Of a stretch of DNA of 64,000 bases, positions 25,881 to 34,800 are shown piece by piece. Position numbers and translations under genes: made by a program. The notes beneath the pieces are model-generated. The model was not told the DNA's origin and searched no databases. It worked only from the letters and a program-made list of their open reading frames with translations. Location of the stretch: the NCBI RefSeq assembly GCF_018408855.1, contig NZ_AP024322.1, positions 2,108,001 through 2,172,000 on the forward strand, given 5' to 3'. Every line of letters begins with the position of its first letter. Within the stretch, counting starts at the first letter, position 1. This DNA comes from Caballeronia sp. NK8. Its GTDB lineage: Bacteria; Pseudomonadota; Gammaproteobacteria; Burkholderiales; Burkholderiaceae.

Positions 25881-25944
25881 GTCTCCTCCTTGAGACATCT
25901 GTGACAGGGGTTATCAGCCCGCTTCAGCCAGCGGGCTTTTTTTT
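25881..25944 (+). ncRNA. Candidate small RNA with an anti-Shine-Dalgarno loop
   Basis: About 64 bases. The first hairpin is GTCTC-CTCCTT-GAGAC, whose 6-base loop CTCCTT is complementary to the Shine-Dalgarno AAGGAG. A single-stranded stretch follows, then a perfect Rho-independent terminator: stem AGCCCGCT/AGCGGGCT with T8 (25916-25944). A possible promoter ends 7 bases upstream. The same terminator could instead serve the MATE gene 116 bases upstream. Expression is not shown by sequence. Confidence 0.5.
25916..25944 (+). terminator. Rho-independent terminator (small RNA or MATE gene)
   Basis: An 8-bp perfect stem AGCCCGCT / AGCGGGCT with loop TCAGCC and eight Ts. Very strong match. Confidence 0.93.
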
Positions 25945-26061
25945 CGTCCTTACGCTTTATCTCTGCCTTCCTCGCGGGCGTCCCGCCCGGCCTCGTTCCG
26001 ATTCCCCTTAAAATAATTTCGAGACGCGCCAAGTCGCGACAATCAAAAACGAGGAATCGAA

Positions 26062-27714
26062 GTGTCGGAAAGCCGGGGAATGGGGGAAGTTGTAGCGCGT
26101 GACATCATCGCGCCAGTACGTAGATTCGCTATCGTCGTGTTGACGACGTTGCTCGCCGCCTGCGCCACCCGTCCGCCCGCGACGGCGTTCGACCGGCCGG
26201 TGAGCCACGCGCTGGCATCGAACGAAGCGACGCCGCTCGCGAACGCGCTCGCGCCGCTCGAGCAGCGGCATCCCGATCAGTCCGCCGTGCGCCTGCTGCC
26301 GACCGGCACCGACGCGCTGCAGGCGCGCATCGCCCTCGCGCGCGCGGCGACGAAGACGCTCGACATGCAGTACTACATCGCCGAGGAAGACAACACCGGC
26401 AAGCTGCTGCTGGGCGCGGCGCTCTATGCGGCGGATCGTGGCGTGCGCGTACGCATGCTGGTCGACGATCTGAACTTCAAGGACATCGACCAGATCATGG
26501 CGGCGCTCAACACGCACAACAACATCGAGATCCGCGTGTTCAACCCGTACGGCAGTGCGCAGCGCAGCTTCTCCGAGCGCACGCAGAACTTCTTCACGAA
26601 TCTCGGCCACTTCACGCGCCGCATGCACAACAAGGCGATGATCGCGGACAACCAGATCGCGATCGTCGGCGGGCGCAATCTCGGCGACGAATACTTCAGC
26701 GCGAGTCCGACGCTGCAGTTTCGCGATCTCGACGTCTTCGCCGCCGGCCCGGTGACGCCGCAGATTTCCGCGAGCTTCGACGACTACTGGAACAGCTCGC
26801 TCTCGTACCCGCTGCGCGTGCTGAACAAGCAGAAATTCGATCCCGCCGAACTCGACAAGACCCGCGACGACCTGCGCGCGCACTGGCGCAAACAGGCCGA
26901 GCCGCTGAACGCGAAGCCGCTCAATGCGACGCCGCTCGCGCAGCAGATTTCACGCGAGGAAATGGGCCTCGTCTGGGCGCCGACGGAATTCTGGGTCGAT
27001 TCGCCGTCGAAGATCGAGCATCCGAGCGACGACTACAAGAGCCCGCCGATGCAGCGTCTCGTCGATCTGCTCAAGGATGCGCAGAGCGAATTCCTGATCC
27101 TCTCGCCCTACTTCGTGCCGCACGATACGGGCGTGAAAACGCTCGGCGCGGCGACCCGACGCGGTGTGCGCGTCGCGGTGCTGACCAACTCGCTCGCCGC
27201 CACCGACGCCGTCGCCGTGCAGGCCGGCTACGCGCCGTATCGCGTTCCGTTGCTGCAAAACGGCGTCGAACTGTACGAATTCAAGCCGATCCAGCTCGAA
27301 GGCGAACGCAGCCCGCGCGCCGGCCTGTTCGGCTCGCAATCGCGCGCGAGCCTGCATGCGAAGGCCTATGTGATCGATCGGAGTATCCTCGTGATCGGCT
27401 CGATGAATCTCGATCCGCGCTCGGCGAAGCTGAACACCGAGCTCGCGCTCGTGATCCACAGCAAGCCGATCGCCGAGGAAGCTGCCAGGCTTTTCGTCAA
27501 CGGGACCTCGCCGAAGGTGAGCTGGCAGGTCCAACTGGCGAGCGCGGCGGTCACCGAGGAACTGCGGCGCACCGGCGCGCCGCAGTCGGGCCTCGTCTGG
27601 ATCACCGAGTACAACAACAGCCTCGTCACCTGGAATTTCGATCCCGAGGCAGGTTTTTATCGCAACGCGATGACGGGCCTGTTCATGCTGCTGCCCGTCG
27701 ACAAGCAGCTTTGA
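26062..27714 (+). CDS. Phospholipase D-family cardiolipin synthase (ClsC-type), lipoprotein
   Basis: A 550-residue enzyme with two HKD motifs ([18 protein letters not shown] in the first half and [18 protein letters not shown] in the second), the active site of phospholipase D enzymes. It matches ClsC/YmdC, which joins phosphatidylglycerol and phosphatidylethanolamine to cardiolipin. The N-terminus has a lipobox ending at Cys34 (LAAC), so it is probably membrane-anchored. GAGGA lies 6 bases before the GTG at 26062; an ATG six codons later is an alternative start. Confidence 0.9.
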   Translation: MSESRGMGEVVARDIIAPVRRFAIVVLTTLLAACATRPPATAFDRPVSHALASNEATPLANALAPLEQRHPDQSAVRLLPTGTDALQARIALARAATKTLDMQYYIAEEDNTGKLLLGAALYAADRGVRVRMLVDDLNFKDIDQIMAALNTHNNIEIRVFNPYGSAQRSFSERTQNFFTNLGHFTRRMHNKAMIADNQIAIVGGRNLGDEYFSASPTLQFRDLDVFAAGPVTPQISASFDDYWNSSLSYPLRVLNKQKFDPAELDKTRDDLRAHWRKQAEPLNAKPLNATPLAQQISREEMGLVWAPTEFWVDSPSKIEHPSDDYKSPPMQRLVDLLKDAQSEFLILSPYFVPHDTGVKTLGAATRRGVRVAVLTNSLAATDAVAVQAGYAPYRVPLLQNGVELYEFKPIQLEGERSPRAGLFGSQSRASLHAKAYVIDRSILVIGSMNLDPRSAKLNTELALVIHSKPIAEEAARLFVNGTSPKVSWQVQLASAAVTEELRRTGAPQSGLVWITEYNNSLVTWNFDPEAGFYRNAMTGLFMLLPVDKQL

Positions 27715-27740
27715 TCCAACTTCACAAGGGAACTCACGCC

Positions 27741-29144
27741 ATGACACAGAACGCGAAGGGCGACGTGCGGATGGAGAAGGACACGTTCGGCGAAATCGCC
27801 GTGCCCAACGACAAGCTTTGGGGCGCGCAGACGCAGCGCTCGCTCCAGAACTTCAAGATTTCGACGGAAAAGCAGTCGCCCGAACTGATCACCGCGCTCG
27901 CGATCATCAAGCACGCCGCCGCCGAAGTGAACGAAGGCCTGAAGGTGCTCGACTCGAAGAAAGCGAAGGCGATCATGGAGGCGGCCGAGGAAATCATCGA
28001 CGGCAGGCATCCCGATGAATTTCCGCTCGCCGTGTGGCAGACCGGCTCGGGCACGCAGACCAACATGAACCTGAACGAGGTGATCGCAAATCGCGCGAGC
28101 GAGATCATGGGCGGACCGCGCGGCGAGGAGCGCCTCGTGCATCCGAACGACGACGTGAACCGCGGACAGTCGTCCAACGACGTGTTCCCGACGGCGATGC
28201 ACGTCGCGGTCGCGTATGCGATCGTCAAGCACCTGGTGCCGTCGCTGAAAACGTTGCGCGACACGCTGGAGAAGAAATCGAAGGCGTTCGACAAGATCGT
28301 GAAGATCGGCCGCACGCATCTGCAGGACGCCACGCCGCTCACGCTCGGCCAGGAATTTTCGGGTTACGTCGCGCAGCTCGATCAGGGCGTGAAGCATGTC
28401 GAGGCGACGCTGCCGCATCTGTATCAGCTCGCGCAGGGCGGCACGGCGGTCGGCACGGGGCTGAACGCGCATCCGGAATTCGCGGCGAAGGTCGCGGGCG
28501 CGATCGGCAAGCTCACCGGCCTGCCCTTCGAAACCGCGCCGAACAAGTTCGAGGTGATGGCCGCAGCCGACGCGCTCGTCGCCGCGCACGGCGCGCTGAA
28601 GACGGTTGCGGCGGGCCTGATGAAGATCGCCAACGACATCCGCTGGCTCGCGAGCGGGCCGCGCTGCGGACTCGGCGAACTGTCGATTCCGGAGAACGAG
28701 CCGGGCAGCTCGATCATGCCGGGCAAGGTCAATCCCACGCAATCCGAAGCCGTCACGATGCTCTGCTGCCAGGTGTTCGGCAACGATGTCGCTGTGAATT
28801 TCGGCGGCGCGAGCGGCAACTTCGAGTTGAACGTGTTCCGGCCGATGATCGCGCATAACGTGCTGCAATCGATCCGCCTGCTCGCGGACGGCGCGCAGAG
28901 CTTCAACGACAACTGCGCGGTGGGCATCGAGCCGAACGAAACGCGCATCGAGAGTCTGCTCAACGAATCGCTGATGCTCGTGACGGCGCTCAATCCGCAT
29001 ATCGGCTATGACAAGGCCGCGCAGATCGCGAAGAAAGCGCACAAGGAAGGCACGACGCTCAAGGCCGCCGCACTCGCGCTCGGTCACGTGAGCGCGCAGC
29101 AGTTCGATGAGTGGGTCAAGCCAGGCGAGATGGTCGGGAAGTAA
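27741..29144 (+). CDS. fumC: Class II fumarate hydratase FumC
   Basis: Fumarate to L-malate in the TCA cycle; the oxygen-stable, iron-free class. The 467-residue protein carries the signature [11 protein letters not shown], and [10 protein letters not shown] and [10 protein letters not shown] in the active-site region. Starting at 27741 (after AAGGGA) gives normal length; a second ATG at 27771 begins RMEKDTFG and is also possible. It is monocistronic. Confidence 0.96.
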   Translation: MTQNAKGDVRMEKDTFGEIAVPNDKLWGAQTQRSLQNFKISTEKQSPELITALAIIKHAAAEVNEGLKVLDSKKAKAIMEAAEEIIDGRHPDEFPLAVWQTGSGTQTNMNLNEVIANRASEIMGGPRGEERLVHPNDDVNRGQSSNDVFPTAMHVAVAYAIVKHLVPSLKTLRDTLEKKSKAFDKIVKIGRTHLQDATPLTLGQEFSGYVAQLDQGVKHVEATLPHLYQLAQGGTAVGTGLNAHPEFAAKVAGAIGKLTGLPFETAPNKFEVMAAADALVAAHGALKTVAAGLMKIANDIRWLASGPRCGLGELSIPENEPGSSIMPGKVNPTQSEAVTMLCCQVFGNDVAVNFGGASGNFELNVFRPMIAHNVLQSIRLLADGAQSFNDNCAVGIEPNETRIESLLNESLMLVTALNPHIGYDKAAQIAKKAHKEGTTLKAAALALGHVSAQQFDEWVKPGEMVGK

Positions 29145-29165
29145 GCGCGCGCTGGATAGGAGGTC

Positions 29166-29594
29166 TCAGGAAGAGATCTCCCACGGGTTGATCACATTGA
29201 CGCCGCACGGAGCAAAATCGGCTACGTTTCGCGTGACGACGGTAATGCCGTGCACGAGCGCCGTGGCAGCGATATAGGCGTCGCGCTCAGGACGAGGGTC
29301 CGGGACATGCAGCTTGGCGCAACGCTGCGCCACGCTGGAGTCGAGCGGCAAGGTCCTGTCCGCGAACTCGGGGACGACGCGAGTGTGCATCCAGGTGCGC
29401 AGCCGCGCTCCTTGCTCCGCATCGCGCCGCTCCATGCGGAGAATGCCGAGTTCGAGTTCGAAGAGCGTCACAGCCGAGATGTAGAAGCTCGCCGCGTCTT
29501 CGCCGGAGAGCCAGCGCGTGACATTGATATCGGCTTTGCCGTCGCCAACCTTGCGTAGTTCGGAAATGACGTTCGTATCGAGCAGAAACATCAT
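29166..29594 (-). CDS. vapC: VapC-type toxin, PIN-domain ribonuclease
   Basis: A 142-residue PIN-domain endoribonuclease, the toxin of a type II pair. The acidic active-site residues are seen at LLDTN (Asp6), FELELG and the ERDAYIAATA segment. VapC toxins usually cut tRNA or rRNA. The start overlaps the antitoxin stop (ATGA), so the toxin is made only when the antitoxin is translated. A second ATG directly follows the first and either could serve. Confidence 0.9.
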   Translation of the reverse strand: MMFLLDTNVISELRKVGDGKADINVTRWLSGEDAASFYISAVTLFELELGILRMERRDAEQGARLRTWMHTRVVPEFADRTLPLDSSVAQRCAKLHVPDPRPERDAYIAATALVHGITVVTRNVADFAPCGVNVINPWEISS

Positions 29595-29845
29595 TCGAAG
29601 TCAGCCGCCCGTGGAAACGCGCGTGAAGGCGGAAAGTCGACGTCGATGTCGGCAAGGCCCGGCATGGAAAGCACGTCGACGAGATTGCGCTTCTTTCCCG
29701 TAAGGCGCTGATACTCCTCGATGCTCAAGAGCACATGAGCAGGCCTGCCACGGTCTGTAATGAAGACAGGGCCGTCCTTGGCCGCTTTCTTGGCCCGAGT
29801 CACGTCCTGATTCAGTTCTCGACTGGATAACGTTGTGATGGTCAC
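29591..29845 (-). CDS. Phd/YefM-family antitoxin
   Basis: An 84-residue antitoxin of the Phd/YefM family, with the DNA-binding N-terminal fold (SRELNQDVTRAKKAA) and VFITDRGRPAHVLLSIEEY, then a C-terminal toxin-wrapping tail. The GTG at 29845 follows an AAGGAG Shine-Dalgarno by 7 bases, so I prefer it to the TTG at 29863. Phd/YefM antitoxin with a VapC toxin is a common hybrid arrangement. An inverted repeat covers the promoter region. Confidence 0.88.
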   Translation of the reverse strand: MTITTLSSRELNQDVTRAKKAAKDGPVFITDRGRPAHVLLSIEEYQRLTGKKRNLVDVLSMPGLADIDVDFPPSRAFPRAADFE

Positions 29846-29862
29846 GATGGAATCTCCTTCCA

Positions 29863-29882
29863 ATGTAGATATGTTACTACAT
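29863..29882. promoter_or_regulatory. Inverted repeat, probable autoregulatory operator of the toxin-antitoxin pair
   Basis: Perfect 6-base arms ATGTAG and CTACAT with an 8-base spacer, placed 18 bases before the antitoxin start. Phd-type antitoxins with their toxins repress their own promoters through such palindromes. Confidence 0.65.
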
Positions 29883-29911
29883 CGAGAGGAAATTCGCTGA
29901 TCAGACTCCCT

Positions 29912-30433
29912 TCACACCTTTCCCGCCGCCACCTCCTCTGGCTTCAGCTCGACGATCGCGTCGAGCGCGTCCTTCACGTCCATGGCGTATTTCGCGAGGC
30001 GCTTCTCCTCGTCCGTCTCCGGCACGAACGACGGCACGGGAGTCGGCTGTCCTTTTTCATCGACGGCGACGAAGACCATCAGGCAATCGGTCGTCTGCTG
30101 CAGCTCGCCGACTTTCGGATCGCCCGCGTGCACGGAGATGTGAATGTGCATGCTGGTGCGCCCCGTCGTGACCACGCGCGCGCGCAATTCCACCAGATTG
30201 CCGACGAGAATCGGCCGTCGAAAGCGGATATTGCCGACGCTCACCGTAACCGCGTAGCGGCCGGACCACATCGCGGCGCAGGCGTAGGCGGTTTCGTCGA
30301 TCCATTTCATCAGCGCGCCACCGTGCACCTTGCCGCCGAAATTCACCGAAGTCGGCTCGGCGAGAAAGCGGAAGGTGGTTTCGGCGCGGCTCTTCGGGAG
30401 CGCGGGAATGGGGGATGAAGTCGGCGTATTCAT
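29912..30433 (-). CDS. Acyl-CoA thioesterase, hotdog fold (YciA/BACH-like)
   Basis: A 173-residue hotdog-fold thioesterase. The family pattern NFGGKVHGGALMKWIDETAYACA (Asn-His-Gly-Gly region and Asp) and the VELRARVVTTGRTSM beta strand are visible. It resembles the YciA-type acyl-CoA thioesterases that hydrolyse medium- to long-chain acyl-CoA. The length is normal. It stands alone, downstream of the divergent small lipoprotein gene and upstream of the toxin-antitoxin pair. Confidence 0.88.
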   Translation of the reverse strand: MNTPTSSPIPALPKSRAETTFRFLAEPTSVNFGGKVHGGALMKWIDETAYACAAMWSGRYAVTVSVGNIRFRRPILVGNLVELRARVVTTGRTSMHIHISVHAGDPKVGELQQTTDCLMVFVAVDEKGQPTPVPSFVPETDEEKRLAKYAMDVKDALDAIVELKPEEVAAGKV

Positions 30434-30486
30434 GGTGGCATCATGTTCGAGTCATATGACGCCAATTATACGAAGCGAAAAAGGCG

Positions 30487-30630
30487 CTAGTCGTGAACCG
30501 TGATGCCCTGATCGATCGTGCCGTACATCGTGATGCTGCCGCCACCGCCCGCCGATGACGACGGACCGCCCGCGCAGCCCGCACACAGCATCAGCACGCA
30601 GAGCACGCCGGCGAGAATGAATCTGGACAT
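30487..30630 (-). CDS. Small lipoprotein, 47 residues
   Basis: The 47-residue frame has a hydrophobic leader and a lipobox with Cys at about residue 19 (LCAGC), followed by a Gly/Ser-rich linker and a short tail ending in GITVHD. An AGGAG Shine-Dalgarno lies 8 bases before the ATG. The upstream part of the open frame (to 30816) is not supported. Function unknown. Confidence 0.7.
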   Translation of the reverse strand: MSRFILAGVLCVLMLCAGCAGGPSSSAGGGGSITMYGTIDQGITVHD

Positions 30631-30774
30631 GGAAATTCTCCTGCTGGCTCGAATGCCAACGTTCATTCTAGCGCCACGCGTCGCGCATCGACGTTTCGGT
30701 GCGCAGTGAAACATCGGATGCGAAGCCGCGCTAGAGTGGTTATGTCGATCACTTCGCCCGTCAGGGACATCGCC

Positions 30775-31524
30775 ATGAACTCCGCTTTCGACGACACCGA
30801 TTCGCGCGCGCGCCATTTCCCCGGACTGTCACGCATCGGCGCGCTGATCGCCGATCCGGGCCGCGCCGCGATGCTCTGGTCGCTGATGGACGGCACCGCG
30901 CGTCCCGCCGGCGAACTGACGATGATCGCGGGGCTGTCGCCGTCGGCGGCGAGCGGGCATCTCGCGCGGCTCACCGAAGGCGGACTGCTTGCGCTCGAAG
31001 TCAGCGGGCGGCATCGCTATTACCGCATCGCGACGCCGGATATCGCCGCGGCGATCGAAGCGCTCGCCAATCTTGCACGGGCCAGCGCCCCGCAGCGCGC
31101 GCCCGAGCGGCCTCCTTCGGCCGTGCCCGTCGACATGCGTTTTGCGCGCACCTGCTACGACCATCTCGCGGGCGAACTCGCCGTGCAGATCTTCGACCGG
31201 ATGATCGCGCGCAACTGGCTCGCCGCCGCCGACGAACACGAACAGGCGCACGGCCCCGCCGCCCTCGACGCGACGCCGGAAGGCGCGCAGGCGTTCGCCG
31301 AACTCGGCATCGACCTGAAGACGCAGCGCGCGCGGCGACGCCGCTTCGCGTGCACGTGCATCGACTGGAGCGAGCGCAGGCCGCATCTGGGCGGCGCGCT
31401 CGGGGCGGCGTTCCTTGACGCGTGCGAATCGCATGGCTGGATCGAGCACACCGCGAAGCGTCGCGTGTTGCGCGTGACGCCGGCGGGGCATCGGCATTTC
31501 GAGGGCTTCCTGTCCGCGCGATAA
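30775..31524 (+). CDS. ArsR-type winged-helix transcriptional regulator
   Basis: A 249-residue regulator. The N-terminal part (about residues 12-90) is an ArsR-like winged helix with the recognition helix SPSAASGHLARLTEGGLL. The remaining 130 residues form a C-terminal domain without a clear motif; it includes a Cys-Thr-Cys (CTCIDW) that could bind metal or a thiol effector. An ATG at 30742 is an alternative start. It is divergent from the small lipoprotein gene and lies upstream of the FecR-like protein gene. Confidence 0.8.
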   Translation: MNSAFDDTDSRARHFPGLSRIGALIADPGRAAMLWSLMDGTARPAGELTMIAGLSPSAASGHLARLTEGGLLALEVSGRHRYYRIATPDIAAAIEALANLARASAPQRAPERPPSAVPVDMRFARTCYDHLAGELAVQIFDRMIARNWLAAADEHEQAHGPAALDATPEGAQAFAELGIDLKTQRARRRRFACTCIDWSERRPHLGGALGAAFLDACESHGWIEHTAKRRVLRVTPAGHRHFEGFLSAR

Positions 31525-31657
31525 AGCTTTGTTACGCCCACCCGCGCGCCGTTACAAACGGCATCGTACGGATACACGCGCGGGCGATACATTGATCCGA
31601 CAGGCCTCGCGGACCGTCGCGTCCGACAGGACGCACGCGCGGCCGCCGGAGAACACG

Positions 31658-33610
31658 ATGAAAAACAGGGCCATCGCCGCCGCGACGCTGGGCGCGCTCT
31701 TATCGATATCGGCGCTCGGCGCGCTCGCGCAGACGCCGCAAGCCGACCCGCCCGGGCGCATCGCGCGGCTGAACTACATGGCGGGCACCGTGACGACCGA
31801 GCCGGCGGGCGCATCCGACTGGTCCTACGCGCAGATCAACCGTCCGCTCACGACGGGCGATCAGCTCTGGAACGACGAAAACGCGCGCTCGGAACTGCAT
31901 ATCGGTTCGACGGCGCTGCGGCTCGGTTCATCGACCGCGCTGTCGATCCTCGCGCTCGACGACAACACCGCGCAGCTCAAGATCGCGCAGGGCACGCTGT
32001 CGACGCGCGTGCGCGAACTGCCGCCCGGCACGCGCTATGAGATCGACACGCCCAACGCCGCGCTAGCGATCACGACGCCCGGCGACGTGCGCGTGGACGT
32101 CGCGCCCGATGGCCGCGCGACCACCGTCACGGTGCGAAGCGGCGGCGTCACCGTGTATGGCGACGGCGCATCGGTGCAACTCGCGGGTGGGCAGCAGATG
32201 ACGTTCGAGGGCACGAATCTTCAGCAGACGTCGGCGAATGCAGCGCCCGCGCCGGACGCGTTCGATCAATGGGCCGCGAGCCGCGACGCATCCGAGGACC
32301 GCTCGGTCTCGGCGCGTTACGTGTCGCGCGACATTCCCGGCTATCAGGATCTCGATGCCAACGGCACGTGGCGCAACGATCCGTCGTACGGGCCGGTCTG
32401 GGTGCCGAATGCCGTCTCCGCCGACTGGGCGCCGTATCGGCAGGGACATTGGGCGTGGCAGGACCCGTGGGGCTGGACCTGGATCGACGACGCGCCCTGG
32501 GGTTTCGCGCCCTATCACTACGGGCGCTGGGCGTATGTCGGATCGCAATGGGCCTGGGTGCCGGGACCGATGGCCATGAGCGCGCCGCCCGCGTATGCGC
32601 CTGCGCTCGTCGCGTTCGTCGGCGACGGCGCCAGCGGTGTCGACTGGAACGTCGCGCTGACGGTCGGCGGCGTCGCGGCGGCGGGCGTCGCGTGGTTCCC
32701 GCTCGGGCCGGGCGAGGCATGGCGTCCGCATCGGGATGGCTGGAGTCCGCGTTATTACGAGCGCGTGAACCGTAACGTCTACGTGAACAATACGTACGTC
32801 AACTATCGCGCGCCGCGTGCGCTCACGGCTGTGCCCGCGAACGCCTTCATGCATGGTCAGCCGGTCGGACGGCAGCCGTATGCGGTCGATCCGTCGCGCT
32901 GGCGCAATCCGCATTTCTTCGCGGGCGCGCCGGGCATCGCGCCGACCCGTGACAGTTTCGCGCCCGGTGCGCGGCGCGCCGATTACCGGCCGCCGCAGGG
33001 CGGCTTCGGGCGTCCAGTGGTGGCGACGCGCGCGCCGGTCGGAATGCCGGATTTTCATGACCATCGCGACGCGCGTAACGATCAGGTGCATCTCGTCGCG
33101 ACGCATGGGCCGGCGCGTTCGGTGATCGCAAGCGAAGCGCCGCGCGGTAACGGCGTCCCGCATCCGCCTGAGCGTGGGCCATCAGAAGGCGATCCGCGCT
33201 TCTCGCATGGCGATGCATCGCACGGGCGCGCTGTGCCCAACGAATCGCGCGTGCCGCCGCAACAGGGCCAACCGCCGCAGCACGCGGGCGACGCGCCGCA
33301 CTTCGAGCACCGCGCGCCCAATCCGCCGATGCAGGCGATGCAACCGCCGCCGGAAGCCCATCGTCAGCCGCGCGCCGAGCAGCCGCATCGCGAGATGCCG
33401 CCGCCGCGACCGCAGCAGGCACAGCAACAGGCGCAGCGGCCGCAGTATCATCCCGAGCCGCCACGTCAGCCGATGCATCAGGAAGCGCATCAGGCGCCGC
33501 CGCAGATGCCGCATCAGGAAGCCCATCAACGGCCACAGCAGGCGCAGCAACCACAGCAGCCGCAGCAGCCGCAGCATGGCGGCGGCGGTAACGAGCATCA
33601 TCGCGGCTAA
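31658..33610 (+). CDS. Secreted FecR-domain protein with Trp-rich and Gln/Pro/His-rich regions
   Basis: A 650-residue protein: signal peptide (cleavage near ALAQ, about residue 25), FecR-like beta domain (about 35-160), a Trp/Gly/Tyr-rich region of repeated WxxW motifs (about 215-330, WGWTWIDDAPWGFAPYHYGRW), and a disordered tail rich in Gln, Pro and His (about 490-650). The arrangement is that of large Burkholderiaceae envelope proteins of unknown function (the DUF6600 group). It is probably periplasmic or outer surface. Confidence 0.8.
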   Translation: MKNRAIAAATLGALLSISALGALAQTPQADPPGRIARLNYMAGTVTTEPAGASDWSYAQINRPLTTGDQLWNDENARSELHIGSTALRLGSSTALSILALDDNTAQLKIAQGTLSTRVRELPPGTRYEIDTPNAALAITTPGDVRVDVAPDGRATTVTVRSGGVTVYGDGASVQLAGGQQMTFEGTNLQQTSANAAPAPDAFDQWAASRDASEDRSVSARYVSRDIPGYQDLDANGTWRNDPSYGPVWVPNAVSADWAPYRQGHWAWQDPWGWTWIDDAPWGFAPYHYGRWAYVGSQWAWVPGPMAMSAPPAYAPALVAFVGDGASGVDWNVALTVGGVAAAGVAWFPLGPGEAWRPHRDGWSPRYYERVNRNVYVNNTYVNYRAPRALTAVPANAFMHGQPVGRQPYAVDPSRWRNPHFFAGAPGIAPTRDSFAPGARRADYRPPQGGFGRPVVATRAPVGMPDFHDHRDARNDQVHLVATHGPARSVIASEAPRGNGVPHPPERGPSEGDPRFSHGDASHGRAVPNESRVPPQQGQPPQHAGDAPHFEHRAPNPPMQAMQPPPEAHRQPRAEQPHREMPPPRPQQAQQQAQRPQYHPEPPRQPMHQEAHQAPPQMPHQEAHQRPQQAQQPQQPQQPQHGGGGNEHHRG

Positions 33611-33624
33611 GGGCCGTAAACGAC

Positions 33625-33651
33625 GAACGCGCGGCCCGAAGCCGCGCGTTC
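33625..33651. terminator. Strong hairpin between the FecR-like gene and thyA
   Basis: An 11-bp perfect stem GAACGCGCGGC / GCCGCGCGTTC with a 5-base loop lies between two convergent genes. Short T runs only; probably a bidirectional or Rho-assisted terminator. Confidence 0.6.
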
Positions 33652-33675
33652 GCATTTACCCGCTGAAGCGTTCGC

Positions 33676-34647
33676 TCAGACCGCCATCGGCGCGGTGAGC
33701 GGCTCGTGATGCTTGTATCCTTCCAGCGCGAAATCCTTCGGCTCGATCTTTTCCAGCCATTCCGGCTCGTAGCGCTTCGTGACCGCGTAATCAGGCACGC
33801 GGTCCGAGATGATGAGCTGCGGCGACGGCAACGGTTCGCGCTTCAACTGTTCGTTGAGCATGTCGAGCTGATTCTCGTAGATATGCGCGTCGCCGATGAA
33901 GTACGTGAACCAGCGCGGCTTGTACCCCGTCAAGCGGCCGACGAGATGCAGCAGCGCCGCGCCTTCGGTCAGGTTGAACGGCGTGCCGAGCCCGACATCG
34001 TTGCTGCGGATATACAGACACAGCGAGATTTCGCGCGTCACCGCGTTCGGGATGAACTGATACAGCAGATGGCATGCGGGCAGCGCGATCTCGTCGAGCT
34101 TCGCCGGATTCCACGCATGAAACAGAATGCGCCGGTCGGTCGGGCGCTCGATGATCGTGTCGAGACACTGGCGCAACTGATCGATCGCCTTGTACAGCAG
34201 CACCTGTTCGCGCCCGTTCTCGACGAAGCTCGTCACGACCTCGAAGCCGCGATTGGTGGCGTCGGCGATCTGATCGCCTGCACCGGCATCGACCAGTTTG
34301 TACGCAGGCCATTTACGCCACTGCACGCCGTAGACATCGCCGAGATCGTCCGGACCCTGCCGGTACGGGTTTTCGAGCCACTGCGGGTTCTCGTTCGCGT
34401 TGGCGTCCCAGACCTTGCAGCCGAGCGCGCGGAAGTCCGCCGCGCTCTTCGACGCGCGCAGGAAGCCCACCAGCTCGCCGATCGCCGACTTGAACGCGAG
34501 CTTCTTGGTCGTCACGGCCGGGAAGCCTTGCTGCAGGTCGAAACGCAGCATCGCGCCGGGAATGCCGATCGTGCGGATGCCCGTGCGGTTCTCCTGCCAA
34601 GTGCCGGTATCGAGAATCGTCTGGACGAGCTCGAGGTACTGTTTCAT
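33676..34647 (-). CDS. thyA: Thymidylate synthase ThyA
   Basis: Methylates dUMP to dTMP using methylene-tetrahydrofolate. It has 323 residues, about 60 longer than E. coli ThyA because of insertions in the N-terminal half, as in other Burkholderia. The catalytic Cys lies in [11 protein letters not shown], and the folate-site region is [18 protein letters not shown]. Starting at 34647 gives [15 protein letters not shown]. folA, which regenerates the folate product, lies 2.5 kb away on the other strand. Confidence 0.95.
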   Translation of the reverse strand: MKQYLELVQTILDTGTWQENRTGIRTIGIPGAMLRFDLQQGFPAVTTKKLAFKSAIGELVGFLRASKSAADFRALGCKVWDANANENPQWLENPYRQGPDDLGDVYGVQWRKWPAYKLVDAGAGDQIADATNRGFEVVTSFVENGREQVLLYKAIDQLRQCLDTIIERPTDRRILFHAWNPAKLDEIALPACHLLYQFIPNAVTREISLCLYIRSNDVGLGTPFNLTEGAALLHLVGRLTGYKPRWFTYFIGDAHIYENQLDMLNEQLKREPLPSPQLIISDRVPDYAVTKRYEPEWLEKIEPKDFALEGYKHHEPLTAPMAV

Positions 34648-34747
34648 TCGATGTTCCCTGGGATATGCGGCGCGCCCTCGCGAACGGAAGGCGTAAACAC
34701 GAGATTTTACCAAGCGGCGAGAACCGGCGCTCTAGTGCATCGGCACG

Positions 34748-34776
34748 AAAAAAACGGGCGCCCTGCGAGCGCCCGT
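34748..34776 (-). terminator. Rho-independent terminator of the sigma-54 regulator
   Basis: On the minus strand, stem ACGGGCGC / GCGCCCGT with a 7-base loop followed by a T7 run, 25 bases after the regulator stop and before thyA. Confidence 0.85.
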
Positions 34777-34800
34777 CCGGAGTAAGTCGGTGCAATGCGG

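Noticed and set aside
25897..25910. CTGTGACAG near the small RNA as a LexA box
   Set aside because: The spacing is one base rather than eight, so it does not fit the operator.
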